This document shows, in pieces, positions 30,837 through 41,976 of a DNA stretch of 64,000 nucleotides. Where the stretch lies: contig JBEWZL010000302.1 in NCBI GenBank assembly GCA_045837725.1, positions 62,001-126,000 of the forward strand, written 5' to 3'. The notes beneath the pieces were generated by a model. The model did no database searches and had not been told where the DNA came from. It saw only the letters and a list, made by a program, of their open reading frames with translations. This stretch comes from Vermamoeba vermiformis. Taxonomy: Eukaryota > Tubulinea > Echinamoebida. The translations under genes and the position numbers were made by a program. The stretch's first letter is position 1. Each line of letters opens with the position of its first letter.

Positions 30837-32392
30837 TTACAATATAATACATTGGCATCGTTTATCCGGCTTTGGACCAAGACCGAGATCGTCAGTTGAT
30901 GACGGAACTTGCGCAGCTTGTTGGCTATTACTTTGGGCAGTAACAGGATCAGATGTTGAGGTTGATGCGGATTCAGGAACGTGTCTATGAGTAAGAGTTG
31001 AAGGCTGATTCGAATTGCCTTTTCTTGTGTCATCCTTTTCTTCTATTAATAAGCTCTCGTCGCTCAAGTTATCATCGTCCATCGAAACCAGCGCGAGTTG
31101 TTCGCGAAGGTAATTAGCTTCGTACTTCAACGCTTCAATCTTTCTGTTAGCATTGGCTAATAATTTTCTAGTCTCTAATAACTCTTCGTAAATCTCATCG
31201 TCGGTTAATTCGTCCACGTGGAAACTGTTTGGAGCAAGATCCAACTCCCAGTGTTTAACTTTGGCTGAGAATGAGGCTAAAAGGCATTTATTAGAATTAA
31301 AATAGGTAATAAGTAATAAATGAATGGAATAATTCAAAATCGGAGTTACTCAAAACGAGATGTAGTTGATCGATCAACTGAATTTGCTTAGATCAGTCTT
31401 AAACCATCGATCGTTTCGTGCAAATTAATCGATAATCAATACTATGCACAAAACGTATTTGGATTTCTTTAGTGACGAAGTACTTACGAGCTTCCAGAGC
31501 CGGCGTGGATGTAACTTTGATCTCTCCTTCGGTGATTGAAAATGCTCTGAATTTAGATAGTGCCTCTAAGTTGGCTAATACTTGGGGCATATTTTTACGA
31601 AGATGTAAGTCCGTTATATCAAACAATTGGCTCGGTGGCATTCCAATCCGAGCGCAAGCTCTCAAATACAATTGTATATTGGCCTGTTAATTAGTAATTA
31701 GCATAAAATAATATACATAATTACGATATTAAGGAGACTTACTGTTTCTCCGATTGCATGCAACTTTTTGCCGTCCTTTTCAGCTGGATTGAACTGACGA
31801 ACGATACCCGGGCGCAATTTGTTCATTAACCTATAAAATACAAAATAAGTAAATATGTGTATTCTGGTAACGCATTTAACTTCGTATTCGACGCAAATTG
31901 GGCCAATAGAAATCGAGATCGAAAAGTGGCAAAGCTTGATCAAATTCAATTCGCTTAGAAAAAGGAGAAAGAGCGAAATATAATAATATGATTAATTACT
32001 ACGCTGGATTTACCTGCAAAGCATGACTCCGCTTTTTAACGACGTGTGCAGATCTTCCACGTTTTCTAATTTATCTTCTAAAATGCTCTCAATCCATTCA
32101 CCTATTTTTCTTTCGAGCAGCGGATCCTCTTTAGCTTTAATCTATAATAAAAATTCAATTAAATTTAAAAGTTGAAGGAAATTTATTTTCTTTCGTGATC
32201 TTCGGGGTTAAAAATAGACAGAGCATATTGATTGAGTAAAGCGATTAAATACTCGAGTATAGCCTAAGAGTATAATATGATTAATACCTTTAAATAATTC
32301 TCCGCGTCCATGCCATACAACTTCCGTCCATCTGCGGTTTCAACACCGCCAGTGTAATTGGCAATGTTACGCTTCTTGATTTTTTCAGACAT
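30837..32392 (-). CDS. Calponin-homology domain protein with CaaX prenylation tail
   Basis: Exons 32392-32288, 32141-32014, 31830-31743, 31683-31488, 31276-30837. A single CH domain spans about residues 35-150: KIGEWIESILEDKLENVEDL, LHTSLKSGVMLCRLMNKLRP, then IQLYLRACARIGMPPSQLFD and TDLHLRKNMPQVLANLEALS, as in transgelin/calponin-type actin binders. The C-terminal part has a coiled coil (DDEIYEELLETRKLLANANR, EALKYEANYLREQL), a Ser/Thr/Gln-rich linker and ends CQCIIL. CIIL is a CaaX box with Leu last, predicting geranylgeranylation, and the Cys two residues before it could be palmitoylated. This suggests an actin-linking protein tethered to membrane. Confidence 0.88.
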
Positions 32393-32555
32393 ATGTATGT
32401 TGCTCTATTGTATAAACACTGCTTTAAGAATTTCAGATCACGCAACAGCGGTTCACAAAAGAAATTTTTATCAAGTTTAATTTTTGACGGTTTTTGTCGC
32501 GTGGATCGAGTGAATTATTAGTTTCAGATATTATATACAGCACATATACACCACG

Positions 32556-34721
32556 ATGGAGATCAGCAAAGATAAGATCGTTGAATTGGGCAAGCTCGTT
32601 TGCGACGAATCTGCCCCGATGGCACGAAGGATGCGAGCGGTGTTTACTTTGAGAAATATTGGCGGCAATGAATCAGTCGATGCTTTGAGACCATGTAAGT
32701 AATATTAAATTCATATAATAGTGAAAAACAAATTCATGAAAGTGGATCTGATCCGGTTTTTGATATTCTAAAAAATTTCTCTCCATTACAACGCATAAAA
32801 TAATTCAATAAATTACAGATCATTGATATATTTAATTTTTCTATCATTATAGCAATATTTATTATATAAATAATGGCTTGGAACATTTTCTAATTTGGAT
32901 GTAGCGTTACGCGACGGCTCAGCCTTGCTTGCTCACGAAGTTGCTTATTGTATGGGTCAAATGAAGAACCCTCATGCTATCTCTTATTTATCAGATACTC
33001 TTAAAGACAAAACTCTCAACGCCATGGTTCGTCACGAGGTAACGCATGATCCAAATCCAAGTTCATGGCTTAAAAATCATCAATATCGGTTTTTACATAA
33101 ATTTACTAATATACGTGTTACTGACAATACGATACTACGTTAAGGCTGGTGAAGCTCTTGGCGCTATTGGAGATCCGGTCGCTTTGCCAATTTTGGAAGA
33201 ATATTTAAAGGACGAGCTTCCTGAGGTATGTAATTGCAATATTGAGGATAAATATTACTAAATAAGGAAATATTTTTAAATGCCTAACGAGTAATTCTGA
33301 CATTTTTTTTGCCAGATCCGCGAGACTTGTCAAGTTGCAATTGATTTGATTAACTGGAAAATAGAAAATAAGTAAGTAATGTCCTATTTAAATTCTCATA
33401 TGACATATATGCTTATATTATATTAATAGGGAAAATGCCGACGCTAATGGCAACAATCCAGTGTTTATGTCGGTAGATCCAGCGCCCGCTGAAGATTTTG
33501 AAACAAAACAAGCAGCACAAAAGGCGCAAATTGAAAAACTAAAGGGACAATTATTGGACACTAAGCTCAGCATATTTAAACGATATAGAGCTTTGTTCGC
33601 GTTGAGAAACATTAACACTCCTGACGCCGTACTGGTGAGTTTTCACTGAACACGAAAATATTACCATATATGGAAATTTTGTCGATCTTGCAACATAATC
33701 TTCCTTTTCGACGGTTTACTCGATCGGCTTTCACGAACGAAAAAAATTGTTTGATGTGCTTTCGCTAATTAAACACCTTTTCCTTTTTAGGCAATTTGCT
33801 CGGGTTTCAAGGACGAAAGTGCTTTGTTCAGACACGAGATTGCCTACGTATTGGGTCAAATGCAACATCCAGTCTCAATCCCTGCCCTCGCTGAAGTCCT
33901 GAAAACTAAAGAAGAGCACGCTATGGTACGTACGAGCGTAAATTAGTGCAAAGCTTGTTTCATGAAACAAACGAATCTTATTGAGAAATTACGAGCGAAT
34001 TGTACGAGCATTAATTGCACCCGACATGAAATTTCATTAATCACCCCGTCTTGTTTTCACGATATTCAATTCAGTCATTATGGCACTTATTAGTCTTATT
34101 ATTTGTGACGTTCGTTGTTTGACACGTGTCAATTATCAATATTTTTACGTGTCAACCTACCTTCGTACTACCGATTCGTCCAAAGATCATCTTCTATTCG
34201 ATTTTTGCAGTTCGTTCATGAAACGCGGTGACTAACATTGCAATTATTTTCAGGTTCGACATGAAGCCGCTGAGGCATTGGGTGCTATGGGCGACAACAA
34301 GGACACGATTGATGTGGCTGAATTGTTGACTGAATATCAAGCTGATCATGCGGCTGTTGTGAAGGACAGTTGCACTGTGGCTCTTGATATTATGAAGTAT
34401 TGGTACGTACTATATTTTTTATCAAATTTATCAATTTTTTTGGTGCCGTCATATTGTCCATTCTCGACCTTGGCGCTCTATATCCTTTTCGAATTACGTT
34501 CCCAAATATATATCATAAATAAGAGCCCTCGGCCACATTACAAAAGTGTTATATAAGGACACTATTGATTAAAAACAATGGTGCTAGAATGAGCTAAACA
34601 TCGTCACTACAACACGATAAATTTTTCTTTTTCAGTTCGGCATTCTTTAGTCCTAATTGAATTACTTGTTAGGTCTGAAAATGAATTCCAATACGCTGAT
34701 GGTCTCGCTGATAAGCATTGA
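32556..34721 (+). CDS. DOHH: Deoxyhypusine hydroxylase (HEAT-repeat, HE motifs)
   Basis: Eight exons: 32556-32694, 32905-33038, 33145-33225, 33316-33371, 33430-33634, 33791-33925, 34254-34402, 34673-34721. The product is about 312 residues, the usual DOHH length. The four iron-binding His-Glu motifs are present: [41 protein letters not shown] and [15 protein letters not shown], in two symmetric HEAT halves separated by an acidic/Ala linker. The enzyme hydroxylates deoxyhypusine on eIF5A, completing hypusine. The last exon is short and reached over a 270-nt intron; it restores the conserved [21 protein letters not shown] type ending. Intron 6 carries a TGACACGTGTCA palindrome. Confidence 0.95.
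34119..34132. promoter_or_regulatory. TTGACACGTGTCAA palindrome (intronic)
   Basis: In intron 6 of the DOHH gene, followed 15 nt later by another GTGTCAA half-site. Confidence 0.7.
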
Positions 34722-35420
34722 TTGCTAGCATGCTTTTTGCTTGGTATGAATAAAAATGTTTCTTTTCCAGATCTAGAAATAGAACTTATAACTATTATCA
34801 TTTTCAACGGTACGGCCATTACAAAATAATTTTTATGTCGCTCGTGATCAATTACGAGATTACATTTTAAGCAGCGAACAAATTGACAACACAAATCACG
34901 CTGCATTAAAGTGATTTAAAAATAAGGCACTGAATTTACGTAAACCCTTTTTTGGCTAATGATTATCGAGAATAATTATCAACTATGTGATACGAGAATA
35001 TTATTAGTATAATTACTAAAGCTCTATGTACATCATTATTTAATTTGACACGCAAATTTTTTCTTTTCTATCGCGATAGATCTGGGTTACTTACTACGGC
35101 GACTATGACGATCAAATCTGCTTGTGCTTCATTTTAATTACGAGACGTTTATCATAAGTGATTAGTCCATACTATACATTTCTTAAATCATGCCCCACTC
35201 GCTACAATCACGAACTTTCTGTTTGTAACGGATCAGGTAATACCGCAGTCTGTTTGGCAAGCGTATATGATTGTAACTGTATGGATGACTATAGAGTGAT
35301 TCCAAGCGGAGATTGAAAAACTAATTAATTTGAGTTCGTGGGTCACATTGACATTCGTGACACGAGACATTAATTAAAATTTGTAAGTGGTTTGGGTCAA
35401 TTAATTTTATTATTAGATCA
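34722..35420. other. Intergenic region without recognisable gene
   Basis: AT-rich spacer of 700 bp before the Cys-rich surface gene. I see no open frame of note, no RNA gene and no terminal repeats. A TTTGACACG-like half-site at 35046 and GTGACACGAG at 35358 are imperfect relatives of the palindrome. Confidence 0.4.
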
Positions 35421-36323
35421 ATGCGATTAACACTTATCGTAGTATATTTATTCGCTGCCAGTTGCTTGGCTGCACCGCCAGCGTATTACCCTTTTGGACC
35501 GCAAGCGGATGTACCTGAAACTTCTCTGCTTGGGTGGAGGCGCTGTTGGAACACTAGCTACGCGTCAGAAGATCCTAATACTACTGATATCACCACTATG
35601 TATGGAGCTTGCACGGGCGACTACTTGTTATACGGATGTCGAGAAGACGGCGCTACGAATCTAGCAGTTCTCGCTGCCGGTCAAAGAACAGCCGTATTAA
35701 ATGATACTGGTAATGCAACGGATTACCCAACATCTGTTACGAACAATAACGGAGTGGATTGGTACTTCAACCGATGGAGCTCGATCGGATTCGCTAAAGA
35801 AGGAGATGCGATCCTAAAAGACAGCTGCGACTTCGTTAATGGTACTTATCCCGACTTGAAGCTTTGTTGGCGTGCAGGTAATATATATTCCGATCACATT
35901 CTGTGTACCAATTAATTAACACGTAATTTTACAGGAAATGGCGACAACAAATATTTGTACGGCGGTACTCGTTGTGGATCTGCTACAGGCATTTACGAAG
36001 GCTGGAATCGGGAAATTTGGATGCCGGATCCATGTGGCAACAAGAATGAAGGCGATTATTGCGATAATGGCAGTACTTGCACGATCAACACTTGCCGATC
36101 GGGTGTTTGCGTTAGCGGATCTGCTGTGACGTGCACAGTACCTGAAGGCTGTTTAAGCTCGACATGTAACGCTAAGACTGGTCAATGCGAGGATTTTTGT
36201 CCTGATCCAGAAGCTACTCCAATTGAAAACAAATTGCCGCCGACAACCGAAGTTACATCTAGCGCAGTGCAGATCTGGACATTTCAATTTGTATTTATAC
36301 TTGCTATTGAAGCATTAATCTAA
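35421..36323 (+). CDS. Secreted Cys-rich surface protein A, GPI-like tail
   Basis: Exons 35421-35877 and 35935-36323. A signal peptide (LTLIVVYLFAASCLAAPP) is followed by a conserved family block: YYPFGPQADVPETSLLGWRR, CWNTSYA, GDYLLYGCREDGATNLAVLA, AAGQRTAVLNDTGN, VDWYFNRWSSIGFAKEGD, WNREIWMPDPCGN. A Cys-rich module follows (CTINTCRSGVCVSGSAVTC, VPEGCLSSTCNAKTGQCEDF), then a Pro/Thr spacer and a hydrophobic end (IWTFQFVFILAIEALI). It is a paralog of the gene at 38214, with the same intron position and shared TCNAxTGQC module. Family function is not known to me; a cell-surface or coat protein is the natural reading. Confidence 0.85.
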
Positions 36324-36615
36324 TATTAAAATTTAATTCATCCAAAGGAATAAAGGATTATGCGTACCGAATGAAAATTGTACTTCGTACTGGATTTGGG
36401 GTACTCGTGGAATTGAACAGCCACCGCACCAGAGACTAGAATTGAAAATATAAAGAGACTATTATCCTCATTATAGATGTTGTGCTCGTACTCTTTGGTG
36501 CTGCATTTAAACGTGAATTACATTTTTTTGGTTTGGACGGCAGATGTCACCCTCACTTTTTTTTTCACTTTGAAACGGATGCAATATAATCGTAATAATT
36601 ATAACTTACCTATTG

Positions 36616-37621
36616 ATGGGCAACAAATCAACAAGCTCCAAACAGAAAAAGAAAGTCGGTGGAGCGGAGCCGATCGCACTTCCGTACTTGCCAATGGAAA
36701 TGTGGGAGATTGTTCTATCACATTGCCCACCAAAAATGTTGATTTATGACGTGCCTTTGGTATCAAAGATATGCAAATCAATCATGAACAACCTTTGGAA
36801 AATTAAAATTAGACGAGATTATCCGGATCTCAAAGAAGAACCGTTTGATAATGATAGTTGGAAGGAATTATATTTAGGTGCGTGTTAAGAATTTTTTTTG
36901 TATTTTTTCTGATTTTTCTGGAGAGGTTTGACTAGATTTGAATTAATTTTTTTCTCGAGATCAGGTCCGCATAAATTGTTTCCGCTCATGGGATTTATAA
37001 TTACAAAGACAACATTCAAAGAACTTACCAAAATAAAGGGCGCTATCCCAGAGCTCACAGATACCGACTACACCTTCTCAAGATGCACCATTGACGACTA
37101 CGTATTTCACTGTAATTCTCGAATATTTACGAAAATAGAGTTGATTTATGGGTTAGACAATGCTATTCCAGAGTAAGTTGTGCTGTTCTTGAAAAATCGA
37201 AAAATTGATCTAACGTACCGGAACTTTCGCTAGGGATTGGCAAAGGCAAGGATTGAATTGGATGAAATCCGTTAACGAGTACATAGAATTATTTAAACGG
37301 AGCTCCGGCAATTATTATGCAGAAGACCCACCAACGTATGATAAAAGAAAATGCCGACTCAGTTCGGTCGTAAAACAACAGATCCAAGAAAATACTATAT
37401 TCTACGAAATAGTATTGGTATTCGACAAAGTACGATCTGAAGCAGGCCCCGAATACTGTAAGTCTACAAAAATACGTTTTATTAAACTAATTTAACTTTT
37501 GTAACGAACAGTTAGAGACGCGCCATTCACGTTGGAATCGATTAGAGTGCAATCTTATTTACCAGGAAATTTTTACGACATTTTAATCGAACGCTTCAAT
37601 TTGAGACTGTGCTCTGGCTGA
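36616..37621 (+). CDS. F-box protein of unknown target
   Basis: Exons 36616-36877, 36965-37172, 37234-37457, 37512-37621. The N-terminus is MGNKSTSSKQKKK, a possible N-myristoylation site (Gly-2, Ser-5, basic run), then the F-box (LPYLPMEMWEIVLSHCPPKM, LVSKICKSIMNNLWK, IRRDYPDLKEE). The C-terminal about 200 residues (FPLMGFIITKTTF, NWMKSVNEYIELFKRS, FYEIVLVFDKVRSEAGPEYF) match no domain I know. Splice phases agree throughout. It sits between two copies of the Cys-rich surface gene, in the same orientation. Confidence 0.75.
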
Positions 37622-37645
37622 CACGACATTCATCGACATCAAGAT

Positions 37646-37800
37646 GGTGCTATTGAATGCACCGTGGCTGCAGACTGCTTGAGCCTGACGTGCAATGCAA
37701 TTACTGGTCAATGCGACAACCAATGCCCACCAATCGCATCACTTGTCAAAGCGGACCGTACAAAACGTTCAAGGAAACGCTGGCACCACAACAACAACGC
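37646..37800 (+). pseudogene. Tail fragment of a Cys-rich surface gene
   Basis: The reading IECTVAADCLSLTCNAITG... QCDNQCPPIA closely follows the C-terminal module of the 38214 gene (IECTVPAGCFNSTCNASTG). No start, first module or hydrophobic tail is present, and the sequence diverges after about 50 residues. It is best read as a relic of a third tandem copy. It lies immediately after the F-box gene stop. Confidence 0.7.
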
Positions 37801-38048
37801 TGGTGAGTGCAGTTTCGTTACATTGCTGAGAGACGAGATATGTAAGTATAACTACAATGAAGAATAACCGATGCCGCAAAGCTGAATCATGATTAAGTTC
37901 GGATCTCCGACGACAACTTTAGTTTGCGTGTTTTTTTCGATAAAATAATTGTATCCGCTTTTAGCTATGACTTTAATATAAATCGAAGAGGCGGTAAAGA
38001 TTGAAAATTGTTGGTTTTTTATGGAACTGGCATTTTTGATTTTGTTAT

Positions 38049-38050
38049 GT

Positions 38051-38091
<41 letters not shown>

Positions 38092-38165
38092 TTTTTTTTT
38101 TTTTTTTTTTTTTTTATTTTTTCGGGTTTTTTTTGGGGGCCTTTTTTTAAAAAAAAAAAAAAAAA
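38049..38165. other. Poly-T/poly-A homopolymer block
   Basis: About 75 T broken only by single A, then short G and C runs and 16 A. It lies directly before the 38214 gene. It looks like unresolved low-complexity consensus rather than a biological feature. Confidence 0.6.
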
Positions 38166-38213
38166 TAAATCACAAAAATTGTCGTTAACTAATTCACAAT
38201 TATTTAGATAAAA

Positions 38214-39420
38214 ATGCAAAGACCACAAACGATATTAGTTTTATTAGCGTTAGGTTTTGTGGCTTGCTTGGCTACACAACCGACGTATTACCCGTACGGG
38301 CCACAAACAAACGTACCGGAAACGGATTTGCTTGGTTGGAGACGCTGTTGGAGTAATAGCTACGTAGATACCCCGTATGACTACACTGCCAATATTACAT
38401 CTATTTTTACGGAGTGCTCAGGCGACTACCTGCTTTACGGATGCCGATCAGATGGATCAACGAATCTGGCTCTTCTTGCGGCTGGCCAAAGGAGTGCAGT
38501 ATTGAATAATACTGGATTAACTTCGGAAGATGTTACTAATGATAATGGAGTCGCTTGGTACTTCTACCCAGATACGTCTATTGGATTTGCAAAAGAAGGA
38601 GATCAAATCAATAAGGACGATTGCGATTATATTAACGGAACATTCCCTCAATTAAAACTTTGCTGGCACACTTACGGTAAGTCTGCAGCTGAGTTAAACG
38701 TTTTTTCCAACGGATAACTAGAAAAAAAATGGAATTCTGATATCGCTTAATATACAATAAAATAACAATAATTTAATTATATATATAATAGAATGGACAA
38801 TCTTTTAACGCTTTATTTTTCATTTCGTAACTTTCTGATCGGGATTTAAAAATTTAAAAATGAAATGCCACCTTAACGATCCAATTTTATCAGGAAACGA
38901 TTTGGAGGGATTTATTATTCGCGGATATCGTTGCGGAGCTAGCGTATCTATCGACTCCGGCTGGGGCCGTGAGATCTGGATGCCCGATCCTTGTGGCAAC
39001 ATGGTCGATGGTGCTCAATGCGACGATGGCAACCCATGTACAACAGACACTACGTGCTCTGCAGGTGTATGTGGAGGAGGCTCAGAAGTGACTTGCGATC
39101 AGTGCATGGAGTGCGATCCAAACAGCGGATGTGTTCCCGTACAAAACGGCACGAGTTGTTCCGACGGCAATTTGTGCACTGAAACTGACACCTGTCAAGC
39201 TGGCGAGTGCGTCGGTACGACTATTGAATGCACCGTGCCTGCAGGCTGCTTCAACTCGACGTGCAATGCAAGCACTGGTCAATGCGGCAACCAATGCCCA
39301 CCAATCGCAACACCTGGCAAAACGCCGGTTGCAACACCGACTGCAAAGACTTCTGATGCCGCACAACTCGTCGTATTTAACGTACTTATTCTCGCTGTAG
39401 CAGCGATTATTTTTTATTAA
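38214..39420 (+). CDS. Secreted Cys-rich surface protein B, GPI-like tail
   Basis: Exons 38214-38676 and 38894-39420. It has the same architecture as the 35421 gene: signal peptide (ILVLLALGFVACLATQP), YYPYGPQTNVPETDLLGWRR, GDYLLYGCRSDGSTNLALLA, AAGQRSAVLNNTG, WGREIWMPDPCGN. The Cys module is longer, with DDGNPCTTDTTCSAGVCGGG, CDQCMECDPNSGCVPVQNGT, CSDGNLCTETDTCQAGECVG and the shared VPAGCFNSTCNASTGQCGNQ. The tail is a Pro/Thr spacer and a hydrophobic segment (LVVFNVLILAVAAIIFY). The DGxxCTxxDxC repeats resemble disintegrin or choice-of-anchor Cys repeats of amoebal surface proteins. Intron position matches the paralog, so the pair arose by tandem duplication. Confidence 0.87.
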
Positions 39421-39438
39421 TGTCCGACGTTTAATAAA

Positions 39439-40347
39439 CACTGTGGCGTAAAAGCTCGGCATTTTGGACAAATGCTGCACATAAATTTTTTCCTGCACAG
39501 CAGAAAACAAAAAGTTGCACATTCGCACAGTTCGCAAAAAGATCAATCTCGTAACAGTGTCACCACAGAAGGTAAAACAACATTAATAGCTGTAGGTCAA
39601 TATTACATATTAATTTCATGTGTAATATTACCCTCCGCTAACAGCAGGACCAATAGTAATTTATTTAGATTTAGATATCGAATATGCGAGGACAATTGAC
39701 AACCATATATAAACTGGTAATAATCATACTTTTAAGTTTTTAACAGTATTTGTACTAATAAATTTAACGTTTCAGATTGCGGATCGAATCGAATGCGTGC
39801 AGACTTGCTCCCATTTATTCGTAAGCACTAGTACTGCAGTATTTGGTGAAAAATAATATATTGCAAGCATTTAAGGCATTAACAATATTAACTATAATTT
39901 TGTAAGGCCAGAGTTGGAGATCTGTCATTGGATTTAAATTTTGAATAAGGAACGATAGGGTCCCTTTCAAACTTTGTATGGGTGCGTATTAAATATGTAA
40001 CTAATACTAGGCAATATTGCTAACTCATCTGATTTCAGGATCCTGAAAGGGTCAATCTGGTGACAAAACTCGGCCCGCACGTCAAACTCAGGCAAGTAAT
40101 TGAGATAATATAATATTATATATTATTCGAAGTAATATTAATATTAATATATATTTAGATCTGATCGAGGTTCGGGGCCTGATGATCGCGAAGTTACTGC
40201 TGAACTGTGACGAGAAGTCACTTCTGGTTGTTAACCATAATAAATGATACTTCTAGAAGTAATGTACTGGAAAATGCTCAGCTTTTTAAATGCTCGGAAT
40301 CTTCGCCGCTCAGCACTTCTAAAAATGCCGAGCTTTTACGCCACAGT
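39439..40347. mobile_element. 909-bp element with perfect 27-bp terminal inverted repeats
   Basis: The left end 39439-39465 (CACTGTGGCGTAAAAGCTCG...) and right end 40321-40347 are perfect reverse complements. The inside has no convincing reading frame but several small palindromes: GTGAC-GAGAA-GTCAC near 40208, GGTT-GTT-AACC near 40227, ACTTCTAGAAGT near 40250. The flanks AATAAA and AATCGT show no clear target duplication. It fills the space between the convergent Cys-rich gene and the actin-related gene. Confidence 0.7.
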
Positions 40348-40375
40348 GAATCGTTAAGTAAAATACGCGTTATAT

Positions 40376-41665
40376 TTATGACAGGTCTGTAAAGCATTTG
40401 TTAACAATTTTGGAGCCGTGCTCGTTATATTCTTGCTTCGTAATCCATCGGTCAAATGACTCAGTGCTCGCGAGAATAGATCCACCGATCCAAGCTGAGT
40501 ATTTCGTAGCAGAGCTATGAACTTTAATTGGTTGATTAGGTGCTAATATTTGCAATTCTTTTTGTAATCGCGAGGCTAATCCGGGGAATAGCGACGAACC
40601 ACCAGTTAAATAAATGTTACTGAACAAATCCGCTTGAAGTGAGGGTTCGCAACTCATTATTGACTCGTATAATAGTTCGTGGATACCGCTTAATTCGTAT
40701 CCTAGTGCTAATGAAGGTTTAAATAGCGATTCAGGCGCTCTAAACCGTTCATTTCCTAAAAAGGAAAGTTAAATCAGATCGTTCTTCAAAAATTGTAACG
40801 TACCTAATCTAAATATTTGACCACTCGGTATATCATATTCTTTATCGATAGTCTTATTAGTTTCATATTCTTTCATTTCCAAGTCGAAATCCTGCGCGAC
40901 ATAACAAAGTCTTTCCTTCATTTCGCGAACGATATCTTTTTCTTTGCTGTTGTGTAATTGATAATGCTTTTCATTATTTAATATAGTTTGCAAATAAGTA
41001 GTAATAGCATCACCAGCCATGCCAAGTCGTTTACAGCCATTAGAAATTACTTTAAAATCTTTTACCGGAGTTACGAAACTGCAGTCCAGACCCAGATCTA
41101 CAGCCACGCCGGTCAACTTGCCATGCGTTAATAGTGATAATTGACTACTAGATGTTATATAGGCGGCAGGTACATTAAACTGCTCGAACATAGATTGAAT
41201 AGTCTGTTCTCTATTATACTCTGGATTGTCTGGACTTTCGGTCAACAGCACGGATCTAAGTTCGGGATCCACGCGTAAGTCATTATAAAACATGCTATGC
41301 CATAATTTTTCCATATCCTCGAAATTAGTAATAATACCATTTTTGATCGGATTTTTTGGTTGCTGACTGGGATTCGAATTTTTGATATAACTTATTGGCG
41401 CACTAGCAGACTGCGGTGTGTCGTTTCCCGCAAATCCAGATTTTATTTCATCTGCAATCAAACGTTAGATATGGTTTTAGCTTGAAGTCTTGCGAAAAGC
41501 TGAGAAACAAATCCAAATTAAAAATAATTCATCGTATTTTAAAATAGTGTCCTTGCTTGAGCTTGCGCGTAAATAATTTAATTAAATAAATTTAATTATT
41601 TAGAATGTTTTCTGGTGCTTACACGCGCCGTTATCGATTACAATCGGGTCAATTCCAGCTGACAT
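40376..41665 (-). CDS. Divergent actin-related protein
   Basis: Exons 41665-41623, 41451-40804 and 40755-40376. Exon 1 gives the actin start MSAGIDPIVIDNGA, continuing YEIKSGFAGNDTP. Other actin landmarks: ITNFEDMEKLWHSMFYNDLR, LLTESPDNPEYNREQTIQSM, FEQFNVPAAYITSSSQLSL, IYLTGGSSLFPGLASRLQKE, YSAWIGGSILASTESFDRWI and the C-terminus TKQEYNEHGSKIVNKCF. It is about 356 residues, slightly short. The phosphate-2 loop reads DLGLDCSFVTPV instead of the actin DxGDGVTHTVP, so nucleotide handling may be altered. It does not closely match a named Arp class by eye. The first exon has no ATG confusion and the phase fits. Confidence 0.85.
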
Positions 41666-41976
41666 TCCACAATTTGCTTAATTATTGTTGTAACACAACA
41701 CGCTAATAGAATCTAAATACTAATATTCAATTGTTGTGATATTGTCGTCGGTTAGCTTTAAAAAATAAATGTTTTTTGTGCAGGCTTAAATCATTACAGG
41801 TTTCCTAAACGCAACAGCAGGCGCATTATCTATTATGTAATGTAATTATAAAATTATAATTAATTTAGTCCAGCGGAGTGGCGCGGAAGGGAATTTCTAG
41901 ATCCGCGGAAGGGAGGAAAAGCAAAGCCGCTTGTCGTGTCAAGTGCGACTTTTTGGTTAATATGTAGTAATAAACA

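Noticed and set aside
36360-36440. tRNA-like segment with TTCAATTCC
   Set aside because: The acceptor, D and anticodon arms do not form on either strand. I found no convincing tRNA or rRNA gene anywhere in the window.
38008-38211. Poly-Phe open frame
   Set aside because: Translation of the poly-T block; low-complexity artefact.
39082-39546. 154-residue reverse frame
   Set aside because: Antisense of the Cys-rich surface protein B second exon; no ATG context or domain.
39439-40347. Retroelement
   Set aside because: Ends are inverted, not direct, repeats, and no reverse transcriptase or gag-like frame is present.
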